A DNA stretch of 64,000 nucleotides from Candidatus Leptovillus affinis. Its GTDB lineage: Bacteria > Chloroflexota > Anaerolineae > Promineifilales > Promineifilaceae. Location of the stretch: contig JADIYP010000002.1 of the NCBI GenBank assembly GCA_016705235.1, forward strand, positions 992,001 to 1,056,000, in the 5' to 3' direction. The notes under the pieces are model-generated. The model saw only the letters and a program-made list of their open reading frames with translations, did not search any database and was not told the origin of the DNA. Below are positions 56,773-64,000 of this stretch, one piece after another; the stretch's first letter is position 1; each line of letters starts with the position of its first letter. Made by a program: the position numbers and the translations under genes.

Positions 56773-59469
56773 ATGCTCGGCAACTTGCTCCAAACCAAAC
56801 TGTATATTCCTCGAAAACGACCGTCACTCGTCCCCCGCCCCCACCTCATTGCCAAGCTCAACCGGGGGTTGCACCGCAAACTAACGCTTATCTCTGCCCC
56901 GGCCGGTTTTGGCAAAACCACCCTGGTCAGTGAGTGGATAGCTGATGGGAAACGGCCGTTTGCCTGGCTCTCATTAGACAAAAGAGATGGCGATCTCAGC
57001 CGCTTCCTGACCTACCTCATCGCCGCATTGCAGACCCATAAACCCGCGCTGGGGGAAAAAGCGTTGGCGATGCTGGAATCTCCTGAGCCACCGCCGTCCG
57101 AATCCATCCTGACCACCCTGCTTAACGAAATCGCCGCCATTCCGGATGAATTCGCCCTCGTCCTGGACGATTACCACGTCTTAGACGCCGCCCCACCCAT
57201 TGATCAGGCGCTCACATTCCTGTTGGAACACCTGCCGCCGCAGATGCATCTGGTCATCACCACCCGTGAAGACCCGCCGCTGCCCCTGTCTCGCCTGCGC
57301 GTGCGCGGCCTGCTGACTGAACTGCGGGTGGCCGATTTGCGTTTTACGGTGGCAGAAACGGCCGTGTTCCTCCACAAAGCAACTGGTCTGGAATTCTCCA
57401 CTAATGAGATTGCCGCCCTGGAAAAACGCACCGAAGGCTGGATTGCCGGACTGCAATTGGCCGCCATCTCCATGCAAGGGCGGGCCGACGTGCCGGGCTT
57501 CATCAAAGCGTTTGCCGGCGACGACCGCTACATCGTCGATTACCTCGTTGATGAAGTGCTGCGCCGCCAGCCCGAACACATCCGGCGCTTCTTACTCCAG
57601 ACATCCATCCTCGACCGGTTGAGCGGCCCGCTGTGTGAAGCCGTGACGAACCAGGAAGAAGGCGGCGCCTTGCTGGAAATACTGGAACGCAGCAACCTGT
57701 TTGTCATCCCCCTGGACGACAAGCGGCAGTGGTACCGTTACCACCACTTGTTTGGTGATGTGCTCCAGGCCCACTTGATGAAAGAACAGCCTGAAGCAAC
57801 TGCGGCGCTGCATCAGCGGGCCAGCGGCTGGTACGAAGGCCATGGTTTAACGGCCGCTGCCGTCTACCATGCCTTTGCTGCCAATGATATGGCGCGGGCC
57901 GCCCGGATTATCGAACTGGCCTGGGGCGAGATGGATAGGAATCGCCAGGCGGCCGAATGGCTGGGTTGGGCCAAAAAGCTGCCCGACGCTCTGGTTCTCG
58001 CCCGGCCCGTGCTCAGCGTGGGTTATGCCTGGGCCTTTTTAGACACTGGCCAGATGGAGGCGGCCGAAATGTGGCTGCGCCAGGCCGAGCACTGCCTGGC
58101 AGCCACAACCGATTTCGTCGTCGCCGATGAAGCCGAATTTCAATATTTGCCGGGGAGCATCGCCTCGGCCCGCACTTATCATGCGCTGGCGCTGGGCGAC
58201 ATGGCCGTCACCATCGAATATGCCCATCAGGCGCTCGCCTTCTTTCCCGCAGAAGCATATCTCCGGCGCGGCACCCCGGCGGCGCTCCTGGGGCTGGCCG
58301 CCTGGGCCAGCGGCGATTTGACCGAAGCCATACACGCCTTTACCGAAGCCATGACCAACTATCAAAAGGCAGGCAACACCCTGTTTGTCATTACCGGGGC
58401 GTACGTTTTGGCCGACATGAAAGTAGCCCAAGGACATCTGCGCGAGGCTATCAAAGTTTGTCAAGAGGCCATACAACTGGCCGAGGCACAGGGCGAACCG
58501 GTGCTGCGCGGCGCCGCCGACCTGTACACCGGCTTGTGCGAGCTGTCTCTGGCGCAGAACGATCTGGAAGCGGCCAAAGCGCACCTGCTGCGCAGCCAGG
58601 AACTGGGCGAAGATGCGGCATTGCCGCGTTGGTCCTATCGCTGGCATTTAGCTCAGGCGGGCGTAAAAGCGGCGGAAGGCAATCTGGATGATGCGCTCGA
58701 TGCGCTCGACGAAGCGGAACGGCAGTACGTCCGCGGGCCGGTTCCCGATGTACGCACACTGGCGGCGCTAAAGGCGCGGCTGTGGGTGCAGCAGGGCCGG
58801 TTGGCCAATGCACAGAATTGGGCTGATGAGCAGGGGCTGTCCGTTGACGATGACCTCAGCTACCTGCACGAGTTTGACCATATCACTCTGGCCCGGCTGC
58901 TCATCGCCCGGTACCGGCATGGGCAGGAAGAAAATTGCCTCCAGGGGGCGGTGGCTCTGCTGGAGCGCCTGCGGCAAGCGGCGGAAGCGGGTGGTCGGAT
59001 GGGGAGCGTGCTGGAAATCCTGGTGCAGCAGGCCATGGCCGCTGAAGCGCAAGGCCATATCGCCGAGGCACTCATACCGCTGGAACAGGCCCTGACTTTG
59101 GGTGAACCGGAAGGCTGCATCCGTACGTTTGTCGATGCAGGGCCGCCGCTGGCCAAGCTGTTGGCAAGGATGAAGGCAGAAGGTAGAAGGCAGAAAGCGT
59201 ATGTTTCTCAACTACTGGTCGCTTTTGGTATGGGAAAAGTTATTCAGCCGTCAGCCGCCAGCGTTCAGCCTTTGGTTGAGCCGTTGAGTGAGCGCGAGTT
59301 AGAGGTCTTGCAGCTGGTAGCCGAGGGGCTTTCCAACCGCGAGATAGCTGAGCGGTTGTTTGTGGCTTTGAGCACGGTGAAGGGGCACAATCGAGTTATC
59401 TATGGCAAGCTCAACGTCAGCCGGCGCACGGAGGCGGTGGCGCGGGCGCGGGAGTTGGGCTTGTTGTAG
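56773..59469 (+). CDS. MalT-type LuxR-family ATP-dependent transcriptional regulator
   Basis: 898 residues. N-terminal MLGNLLQTKLYIPRKRPSLVPR, Walker A SAPAGFGKTTLV, Walker B FALVLDDYHVLD, winged-helix and TPR middle (VTNQEEGGALLEILERSNLFV ...), and LuxR helix-turn-helix PLSERELEVLQLVAEGLSNREIAERLFVALSTVKGH at the end. ATG 56773; the GTG just before is less likely. Residues AEGRRQKA and QPSAASVQP (59170-59275) are word-repeat insertions in the linker before the HTH. Activator of nearby genes is possible: the dyads at 59650 and 60988 lie just downstream. Confidence 0.93.
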   Translation: MLGNLLQTKLYIPRKRPSLVPRPHLIAKLNRGLHRKLTLISAPAGFGKTTLVSEWIADGKRPFAWLSLDKRDGDLSRFLTYLIAALQTHKPALGEKALAMLESPEPPPSESILTTLLNEIAAIPDEFALVLDDYHVLDAAPPIDQALTFLLEHLPPQMHLVITTREDPPLPLSRLRVRGLLTELRVADLRFTVAETAVFLHKATGLEFSTNEIAALEKRTEGWIAGLQLAAISMQGRADVPGFIKAFAGDDRYIVDYLVDEVLRRQPEHIRRFLLQTSILDRLSGPLCEAVTNQEEGGALLEILERSNLFVIPLDDKRQWYRYHHLFGDVLQAHLMKEQPEATAALHQRASGWYEGHGLTAAAVYHAFAANDMARAARIIELAWGEMDRNRQAAEWLGWAKKLPDALVLARPVLSVGYAWAFLDTGQMEAAEMWLRQAEHCLAATTDFVVADEAEFQYLPGSIASARTYHALALGDMAVTIEYAHQALAFFPAEAYLRRGTPAALLGLAAWASGDLTEAIHAFTEAMTNYQKAGNTLFVITGAYVLADMKVAQGHLREAIKVCQEAIQLAEAQGEPVLRGAADLYTGLCELSLAQNDLEAAKAHLLRSQELGEDAALPRWSYRWHLAQAGVKAAEGNLDDALDALDEAERQYVRGPVPDVRTLAALKARLWVQQGRLANAQNWADEQGLSVDDDLSYLHEFDHITLARLLIARYRHGQEENCLQGAVALLERLRQAAEAGGRMGSVLEILVQQAMAAEAQGHIAEALIPLEQALTLGEPEGCIRTFVDAGPPLAKLLARMKAEGRRQKAYVSQLLVAFGMGKVIQPSAASVQPLVEPLSERELEVLQLVAEGLSNREIAERLFVALSTVKGHNRVIYGKLNVSRRTEAVARARELGLL

Positions 59470-59581
59470 GTGATACGGCCGTTCATTCCAATCATCTCAT
59501 CATTTTGCAGAAAATTGGGGACGTCGCCCACGTTTATCAGCGAGATTTGGATTCCGGTGAAGAAAAGTTAGCATAACCGTC

Positions 59582-59615
59582 AGACCTGCGAGGTTTCCAC
59601 AAACCTCGCAGGTCT
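59582..59615. terminator. Perfect 15-bp hairpin after the MalT-type gene
   Basis: AGACCTGCGAGGTTT (59582-59596), CCAC, then its complement (59601-59615). About 110 bp after the stop. Could terminate transcription; the word AGACCTGCGAGGTTT also looks like a dispersed repeat. Confidence 0.6.
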
Positions 59616-59632
59616 CCAGAACAACACCCCCA

Positions 59633-59679
59633 ACAATACTTTCGTGTCTATACGCCAATACCGGTTGGCCGATATGCTG
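59633..59679 (+). promoter_or_regulatory. Duplicated upstream element, copy 1
   Basis: AACAATACTTTCGT, variable, CAATACCGGTTGGCCGATATGCT. Same 47-bp block as 60972-61018, about 35 bp upstream of the secreted hydrolase gene. Contains an imperfect ATACCGG-TTGG-CCGATAT dyad. Probable shared promoter/operator. Confidence 0.65.
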
Positions 59680-59712
59680 CTTTCACATCAAACAAAGTGA
59701 AAGGAGCAGAAA

Positions 59713-60948
59713 ATGTCAACTTGTAAAAAATGGTTTTTTGGATTTTTCCTGATTCTGGGTATTGCAGCATTGTTTGTGAGTATGCGGACACAAACGGGTG
59801 AGGCGGCTGACCGCCGCGACGTGCCGCCTTTTGGCGTGTCCGGCCCACACTCAGTGGGCAAACGTGATCTGGTGACTGAGGGGGAACGGCCGTTGCCAGT
59901 AATCATCTGGTATCCAACCACACTCGACAACAACGAGGGGGCCGCCGCATCTCCCTACAAGGTCAAGCTGGGCGCGCCGTTGGGTGAGGTGATCATTGCC
60001 ACGACTCAAGGGCACGCCGCCCATGATGCTCCGTATGATTTCTCCGCCGGGCCTTATCCGCTGGTAATTCTATCGCCCGGATTTGCCATCGGTAGTGTTA
60101 GTTACAGTTGGCTGGCCGAACATCTGGCTTCTTATGGCTTTGTCGTCATTGCGCCGGAGCATCAAGAGACCCTCGACCCGCAAAATGAACTGTGGCGCGC
60201 CGCCATCATCCGCCCGCAGGATATTTTGGCTGTGTTTGCTTATGTGGATGAACAGACCGGACCGGGTGGTGCGCTGGATGGGTTGATTGATGGCGAGGAA
60301 ACGGCCGTGATCGGACATTCCTACGGTGGCTACACAGCTCTGGCGGCGGCCGGTGCCCAGATAGACACCTCCAGCTTCGAGGTTCACTGTAACGAAGCCA
60401 TCCGAACGGAAGACCCCACCGCCTGGTTGTGCGACATGCTCCTGCCACATTTGGCCGGAATGGCCAACCTGGCCGGTCTGGACGCTGTACCCGAAGGACT
60501 TTGGCCCCCGGCGGCTGATCCACGCGTGGATGCGATTGTGGCTATGGCCGGTGATGCCTATTTCTTTGGCCCGCCCGGGCTGGCCAAAATCGACGTGCCG
60601 GTGCTGGCAATGGGCGGCACCCTCGACGAGGACACACCCTTTTTGTGGGGGCCGCAGCCAACTTACGAACACACGGTCAGCCCTCGCAAGGCACAGATAG
60701 CCCTGAATGACGCCGAACACATGATTTTCACCAACACCTGCCAGTCGATTCGCTGGTACGCCAAACCACTGGCCAGCGAATTCTGTGACGATTCTGTGTG
60801 GGATAGAGATCAGGCGCATGATCTGGTCAAACACTTCACCACCGCATTTTTGCTGGCCGAACTGAAGCACGATTCGGATGCGGCGGTGGTGCTAACACCC
60901 AATGCCGTCGAATTCCCCAATGTGACGTATAAAGCACAAGGTTATTAG
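59713..60948 (+). CDS. Exported alpha/beta hydrolase (PAF-acetylhydrolase/dienelactone-like)
   Basis: 411 residues. N-terminal signal/anchor KKWFFGFFLILGIAALFVSM. Core: GPYPLVILSPGF, WLAEHLASYGFVVIAPEH, nucleophile GHSYGGYTA, DPRVDAIVAMAGDAYFFG, LAMGGTLDED (Asp) and NDAEHMIF (His). This is the large alpha/beta hydrolase type resembling platelet-activating-factor acetylhydrolase. SD AAAGGAG. Acts outside the membrane on an ester or lactone. Behind the shared upstream element at 59633. Confidence 0.85.
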   Translation: MSTCKKWFFGFFLILGIAALFVSMRTQTGEAADRRDVPPFGVSGPHSVGKRDLVTEGERPLPVIIWYPTTLDNNEGAAASPYKVKLGAPLGEVIIATTQGHAAHDAPYDFSAGPYPLVILSPGFAIGSVSYSWLAEHLASYGFVVIAPEHQETLDPQNELWRAAIIRPQDILAVFAYVDEQTGPGGALDGLIDGEETAVIGHSYGGYTALAAAGAQIDTSSFEVHCNEAIRTEDPTAWLCDMLLPHLAGMANLAGLDAVPEGLWPPAADPRVDAIVAMAGDAYFFGPPGLAKIDVPVLAMGGTLDEDTPFLWGPQPTYEHTVSPRKAQIALNDAEHMIFTNTCQSIRWYAKPLASEFCDDSVWDRDQAHDLVKHFTTAFLLAELKHDSDAAVVLTPNAVEFPNVTYKAQGY

Positions 60949-60971
60949 AAATACCCCAGACAATACCACTA

Positions 60972-61018
60972 AACAATACTTTCGTAGCTGTACGGCAATA
61001 CCGGTTGGCCGGTATGCT
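60972..61018 (+). promoter_or_regulatory. Duplicated upstream element, copy 2
   Basis: AACAATACTTTCGTAGCTGTACGGCAATACCGG... with a perfect ATACCGG-TTGG-CCGGTAT dyad. About 59 bp upstream of the 87-residue gene. Differs from copy 1 at only a handful of positions, though the surrounding genes are unrelated. Confidence 0.65.
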
Positions 61019-61076
61019 AAGGACGCATTGAACAAGTGGCATAGACAATTTTGACCAGCCGCACAAGGTAAAAGTA

Positions 61077-61340
61077 ATGGCAATCAAACCCAATTCCCAG
61101 GCAGATCCAAATCCACCCATGGTCTATGAAATAAGAATAAAAGGCCATTTGGGTCAGCGGTGGGCAGTATGGTTTGAAGGTCTGACCATCACGCAAGCCG
61201 ACAACGGCGATACGCTTTTAACCGGCCCGGTTATTGATCAGGCGGCGCTGTATGGGCTGCTCAGAAAAGTGCGCGATTTAGGACTGCCCTTGGTTTCGGT
61301 CAAACAAGTCCAATCTGGTCAGCCAGACAGCCAACAATGA
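61077..61340 (+). CDS. 87-residue conserved hypothetical protein
   Basis: MVYEIRIKGHLGQRWAVWFEGLTITQADNGDTLLTGPVIDQAALYGLLRKVRDLGLPL is the core. A small alpha/beta protein without signal peptide; the pattern G-HL-RW-WF-GL-I ... LTGPV-DQAAL-GLL-KVRDLGL looks like a family common in soil bacteria (from memory). Function unknown. Co-controlled with the secreted hydrolase by the duplicated element. Confidence 0.8.
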   Translation: MAIKPNSQADPNPPMVYEIRIKGHLGQRWAVWFEGLTITQADNGDTLLTGPVIDQAALYGLLRKVRDLGLPLVSVKQVQSGQPDSQQ

Positions 61341-61386
61341 AGCAATCTTACTTATCCAACTTTTTTTTGAAACAAGGAGAAACAAA

Positions 61387-62099
61387 ATGAACGCAGTGAA
61401 AAAAACCGCAAGAACAATAGGTGTCTTTTATTTAGCAATCTTTTTGCCAACATGTTTGTCTTTATGTTTGTGAGCGGCAGCCTGAATGTACCGGGCGACG
61501 CCGCAGCAACGGCCGAAAACATTCGAGCGTCGGAATCGCTGTACCGGGGCGGTGTTGTCAGTTATTTGATCGTCTTTTTGAGTGAAATCAGGGCGACCAT
61601 TTTGCTTTATAAACTGCTTTCGCCGGTTAACAAGACGGTGGCCATGCTGATGATGGCCACTCGGTTGATGCAAGCGGCCGTTCATGCCGCAAACCTGATC
61701 AACTTCATCTTCCCGTTGATTTTGCTAAATGGCGGCGATTATTTGACCTCTTTTACACCTGACCAGATTAATTCCCTGGTATTGTTGTTCACCGATGTCC
61801 ACTATTACGGTGTGCTGGTTTCGGAAGCATTCTTTGCCGTGAGCCTGTTCTTGTTGGGCTATCTGGTTTACAAGTCTGAGCTGTTCCCCGGCATTATGGG
61901 CATCATGCTGGCTATTGCGGGGGCGAGCTACGTGCTGGACAGCTTTGGCATTTTCCTGATGCCCCAGTATGCAACAGTTTTTGCCAATATCATGATTGCC
62001 CCGGCGATTATTGCAGAATTGTCGTTCACGCTGTGGCTGCTGATTAAAGGCATCCGTACGCCCAAGGCGGAAAGCCGCCAGGTCATCGCTACGGCGTAA
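61387..62099 (+). pseudogene. DUF4386-family membrane protein, one frameshift
   Basis: About 237 residues, 6-7 membrane helices. ATG 61387 (SD AAGGAG) gives MNAVKKTARTIGVFYLAIF, then needs one T added to T5 at 61441-61445 to continue ANMFVFMFVSGSLNVPGDAA. The SLNVPGDAAATAENI motif and the pattern of helices match DUF4386. Function unknown; membrane localised. Confidence 0.8.
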
Positions 62100-62132
62100 T
62101 CCAGAAGTAAGAAGGACGATTTTGAATTCTGG

Positions 62133-62163
62133 CCAGTGCCTGATGAAAACCATCGGGCACTGG
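62133..62163 (+). terminator. Rho-independent-type hairpin
   Basis: CCAGTGCCTGATG pairs with CATCGGGCACTGG (one wobble), 5-nt loop, followed by TTTAG. 34 bp after the DUF4386 stop. Confidence 0.6.
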
Positions 62164-62185
62164 TTTAGCAGAAGGAGTTTTTGAT

Positions 62186-62608
62186 ATGGCCGTCAATTCG
62201 TTTCGAGTTGCGCTCACCGTTGCTGATTTTGACCGGGCTGTAGCTTTCTATCGGGATGGTTTGGGGCTGGAACCGGGTGAACTGTGGACTGATAATGGCC
62301 GGGGACAAATGTTTGGGGCGGAGCAGGCTTCTTTGGAAATCTTTGATCCCGATTATGCGGCGGGCGTGGACCAAATCGAAGTGGGGGAGCGGGTAAGTGG
62401 TCAAATCCGATTTGCCTTTGAAGTGGCGGATGTCCGAGCAACAATGGCGCGGGCCTTGCAGTACGGTGCCACATTGGTCCATGAGCCAGTTTTGACCCCT
62501 TGGGGTGATTTGAATGTCCGGCTGCGCTCGCCGGAGGGTTTGCAGATTACGCTGTTTCAGACTTCAAATGAAGTAAAAAATGGGGAACCAGAGGAAGGAA
62601 ACGAATGA
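62186..62608 (+). CDS. VOC/glyoxalase-fold protein
   Basis: 140 residues, one vicinal-oxygen-chelate unit pair: FRVALTVADFDRAVAFYRDGLGLEPGEL, ASLEIFDPDY, IRFAFEVADVRATMARALQYGATLVHEP and PEGLQITLFQT. Metal-ligand residues are not clear at the usual His (AL of VAL) position, so it may be a non-catalytic binding protein, or an enzyme for an unknown compound. SD AAGGAG. The stop overlaps the ATG of a following broken frame by 4 nt. Confidence 0.85.
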   Translation: MAVNSFRVALTVADFDRAVAFYRDGLGLEPGELWTDNGRGQMFGAEQASLEIFDPDYAAGVDQIEVGERVSGQIRFAFEVADVRATMARALQYGATLVHEPVLTPWGDLNVRLRSPEGLQITLFQTSNEVKNGEPEEGNE

Positions 62609-62667
62609 AAGCTGTTGTGTTCAGCAATACCTTCGCCAAAAATGGCGTAAATAGAGCGGTTGTGTAA
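62605..62667 (+). pseudogene. Start of an oxidoreductase-like gene cut by an insertion
   Basis: ATG 62605 overlaps the VOC stop (ATGA), with SD GGAAGGAA. It reads MKAVVFSNTF, the usual opening of zinc or quinone-type MDR dehydrogenases, then turns into unrelated sequence and stops at 62667. Likely a coupled gene destroyed by the transposable element. Only about eight residues support the family call. Confidence 0.35.
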
Positions 62668-62714
62668 GATACGATTTTCACCGACCAAGGAGAAATTTCG
62701 TAAAACAACCGCTC
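62654..62714. repeat. Inverted repeat in front of the transposase gene
   Basis: GAGCGGTTGT (62654-62663) pairs with ACAACCGCTC (62705-62714), and the transposase ATG follows at once. Together with CGCCA/TGGCG (62634-62647) this marks the left end of the insertion. It could sequester the transposase start. Confidence 0.55.
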
Positions 62715-63734
62715 ATGATAGATATTTTAGCACTTTTACAACATTTGAGTCCCTATGTGGACATGACAACCATTCGGCAAATGAGCCGTATCATCTTGGC
62801 GATGTTGGCCATGACAGGCCGGGTAACCATGTTAGGCATTTCCCGCTGGACAGAGGAAGGAGGCAGCTACCGCACGGTACAACGTTTTTTCCATACCGTT
62901 ATCCCTTGGGCAATGCTTTTCTGGTTGTTTTTTCAACGCCATCTGCTAGACCCTCAAGCCACATACTTTTTGGCAGGAGATGAATGCGTCGTCACCAAGT
63001 CCGGTAAAGAAACACACGGTTTAGACCGATTCTTTTCATCCTTGTATGGCAAGCCCGTGCCCAGTTTGGCTTTCTTCGCTTTATCGTTGGTTCACGTTCA
63101 AGAGCGTCGCTCTTATCCAATGATGGTAGAGCAAGTGATGCGCACCGAAGAAGAGAAAAAAGCTGCCAAAGCCAAGCAAGCGGCTAAAAAGAAAAAGACG
63201 AAAGGCAAATCGGGACGACCCAAAGGAAGCAAGAATCGGGATAAAACGCAAGTGGGATTGACGCGAATACAGCAGATGGTACAAAAGCTGTTGTCACTCA
63301 TCATGGGCGTTTTGTCGCTAGAGCATCTGGTTATGGATGGTCATTTCGGCAATAACAACGCCGTGCAAATGGTTTGGCAATGCGGTTTGTATCTGATTTC
63401 CAAGCTCCGTCACGATTCGGCTTTGTATTTTCGCTATGATGGCCCCTACGGAGGTAGCGGCGCGCCCAGGAAATACGGCGATAAAATCAATTATGCATCT
63501 ATTCCAGCGCAATATCTGAAGGCGACGACAACTGAAAAGGATGTTCGCACCGATATTTACCAGGCCGACATGTTACACAAGGAATTTGCCCAAGCGCTCA
63601 ATGTCGTCATCATCGTCAAGACCCATATCAAAACCGGGGCTTGGGCGCATGTGGTGTTGTTCAGCAATGACTTGACCCTCGATTACGACCGCCTCATGGA
63701 TTCACTACCGTACACTTTTAAGAAAGTCATTTGA
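62715..63734 (+). mobile_element. DDE transposase (IS4-like), C-terminally truncated
   Basis: 339 residues. MTTIRQMSRIILAMLAMTGRVTMLGISRW, FLAGDECVVTKSGKETHGLDRFFSSLYGK (first Asp), basic KKKKTKGKSGRPKGSKN, LVMDGHFGNNNAVQM (second Asp), APRKYGDKINY and NVVIIVKTHIKTGA. Related elements continue after ...LMD with a QIEFNFRDAKQ-type segment that has the catalytic Glu; here it reads LMDSLPYTFKKVI and stops. So the enzyme is probably dead. No ACGGCCGT inside. Confidence 0.8.
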
Positions 63735-64000
63735 GATGTGACAAGAAAGAGAAACATGGAGTACATTCCATTGTTCACCACAAACAAAAGGAGTGTACCG
63801 ATAATGCAAATCTTTTTCTGTAAAAACATCCCACAAGAATTGCTTGGTGGTGAATTCCTCGGCTGATGGATATGTGGACAACTTTCCGTAAACTCCAAGT
63901 TGCCCACATATCCACAGCCGCTACGACGGCGGCCGTTCAGCTCAGCACAGAACCTTTACATCCTATCTCGTCGAACCGCATATAGGTGCGCCCAGTGACC
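63735..64000. other. Right flank of the transposase to the window edge
   Basis: No gene seen. An inverted repeat is present: TGGATATGTGG and AACTT (63867-63884) against AAGTT and CCACATATCCA (63897-63914), a possible element end or hairpin. Confidence 0.45.

Larger units (their letters stand above)
258..60308. repeat. Highly iterated palindrome ACGGCCGT (often AACGGCCGTT), about 90 copies
   Basis: By eye I count about 90 exact copies across the window, one per about 0.7 kb, for example at 258, 3783, 10442, 16200, 34272, 42332, 45578, 53188 and 60301. Chance alone would give one or two. It occurs in all three codon phases, read as NGR, TAV or RP(F/L), and in spacers. The two transposase genes have none; the longest empty stretch is about 6.2-10.4 kb, over the IS110 element. 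Confidence 0.9.

Noticed and set aside
2173..62099. Programmed ribosomal frameshifting as the cause of the split genes
   Set aside because: The sites lack a common slippery heptamer, go in both directions and hit unrelated genes; single-base sequencing error is simpler.
1..64000. tRNA or rRNA genes
   Set aside because: I found no convincing cloverleaf with a T-loop GTTCRANTC and no rRNA-like stretch by reading; a covariance search was not possible.

Overview
The window looks like a piece of a chromosome from a Chloroflexota bacterium (Anaerolineae / Promineifilum-like lineages are my best guess; this is inference, there is no rRNA here). Reasons: large BTAD- and MalT-type ATPase regulators, a huge secreted repeat protein ending in YLPLIVK, paired ArsR and AHSA1 genes, many dispersed hairpin repeats, and about 90 copies of the octamer palindrome ACGGCCGT in genes and spacers alike.

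Layout. 1-9.8 kb: the start of a BTAD regulator (leftward), a lipoprotein, two alpha/beta hydrolases, a leftward ArsR / AHSA1 / short UvrA-like operon, a 110-bp MITE and an IS110-family element. 9.8-13.4 kb: one long tandem adenylyl cyclase-ATPase-TPR gene laid out like mammalian soluble adenylyl cyclase. 13.8-45.2 kb: a large carbohydrate catabolic island. Leftward from 34.1 kb run a GntR regulator, TIM-barrel isomerases, Gfo/Idh dehydrogenases and an RbsABC-type importer; from 23.2 kb a second leftward unit holds an FGGY kinase, dehydrogenases, a phosphotriesterase-like hydrolase, a cupin phosphoglucose isomerase, a KDPG-type aldolase and a FucI-like isomerase. Both leftward units start next to the same 20-bp dyad, so the first GntR protein probably controls both. 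Rightward from 34.3 kb, behind a different perfect dyad, a second GntR gene leads a PfkB kinase, a two-subunit transketolase, a DXR-like/SAF oxidoreductase, E1-alpha, E1-beta and E2 of a 2-oxoacid dehydrogenase, an isomerase, a cupin and a Gfo/Idh enzyme. Together they could import a sugar or polyol, oxidise or isomerise and phosphorylate it, cleave it by thiamine chemistry and aldolase, and feed acyl groups to CoA. The substrate is not known; a branched C4/C5 sugar is my working hypothesis.

45.5-52.7 kb: a leftward gene of about 2340 codons for a secreted beta-helix / PKD / SdrD-B-like protein, with a 65-residue protein encoded just upstream. 52.8-59.5 kb: two large ATPase regulators (BTAD-NB-ARC-TPR and MalT/LuxR), separated by a MITE-split transposase relic and a truncated MalT copy. 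59.5-62.6 kb: a secreted hydrolase and an 87-residue protein share a duplicated upstream dyad; a DUF4386 membrane protein and a VOC protein follow. 62.6-64 kb: a C-terminally truncated DDE transposase sits where a short reading frame is cut.

Eleven genes carry in total about 18 single-base frameshifts, mostly at homopolymers. I read these mainly as assembly errors and give coordinates for the reconstructed genes.
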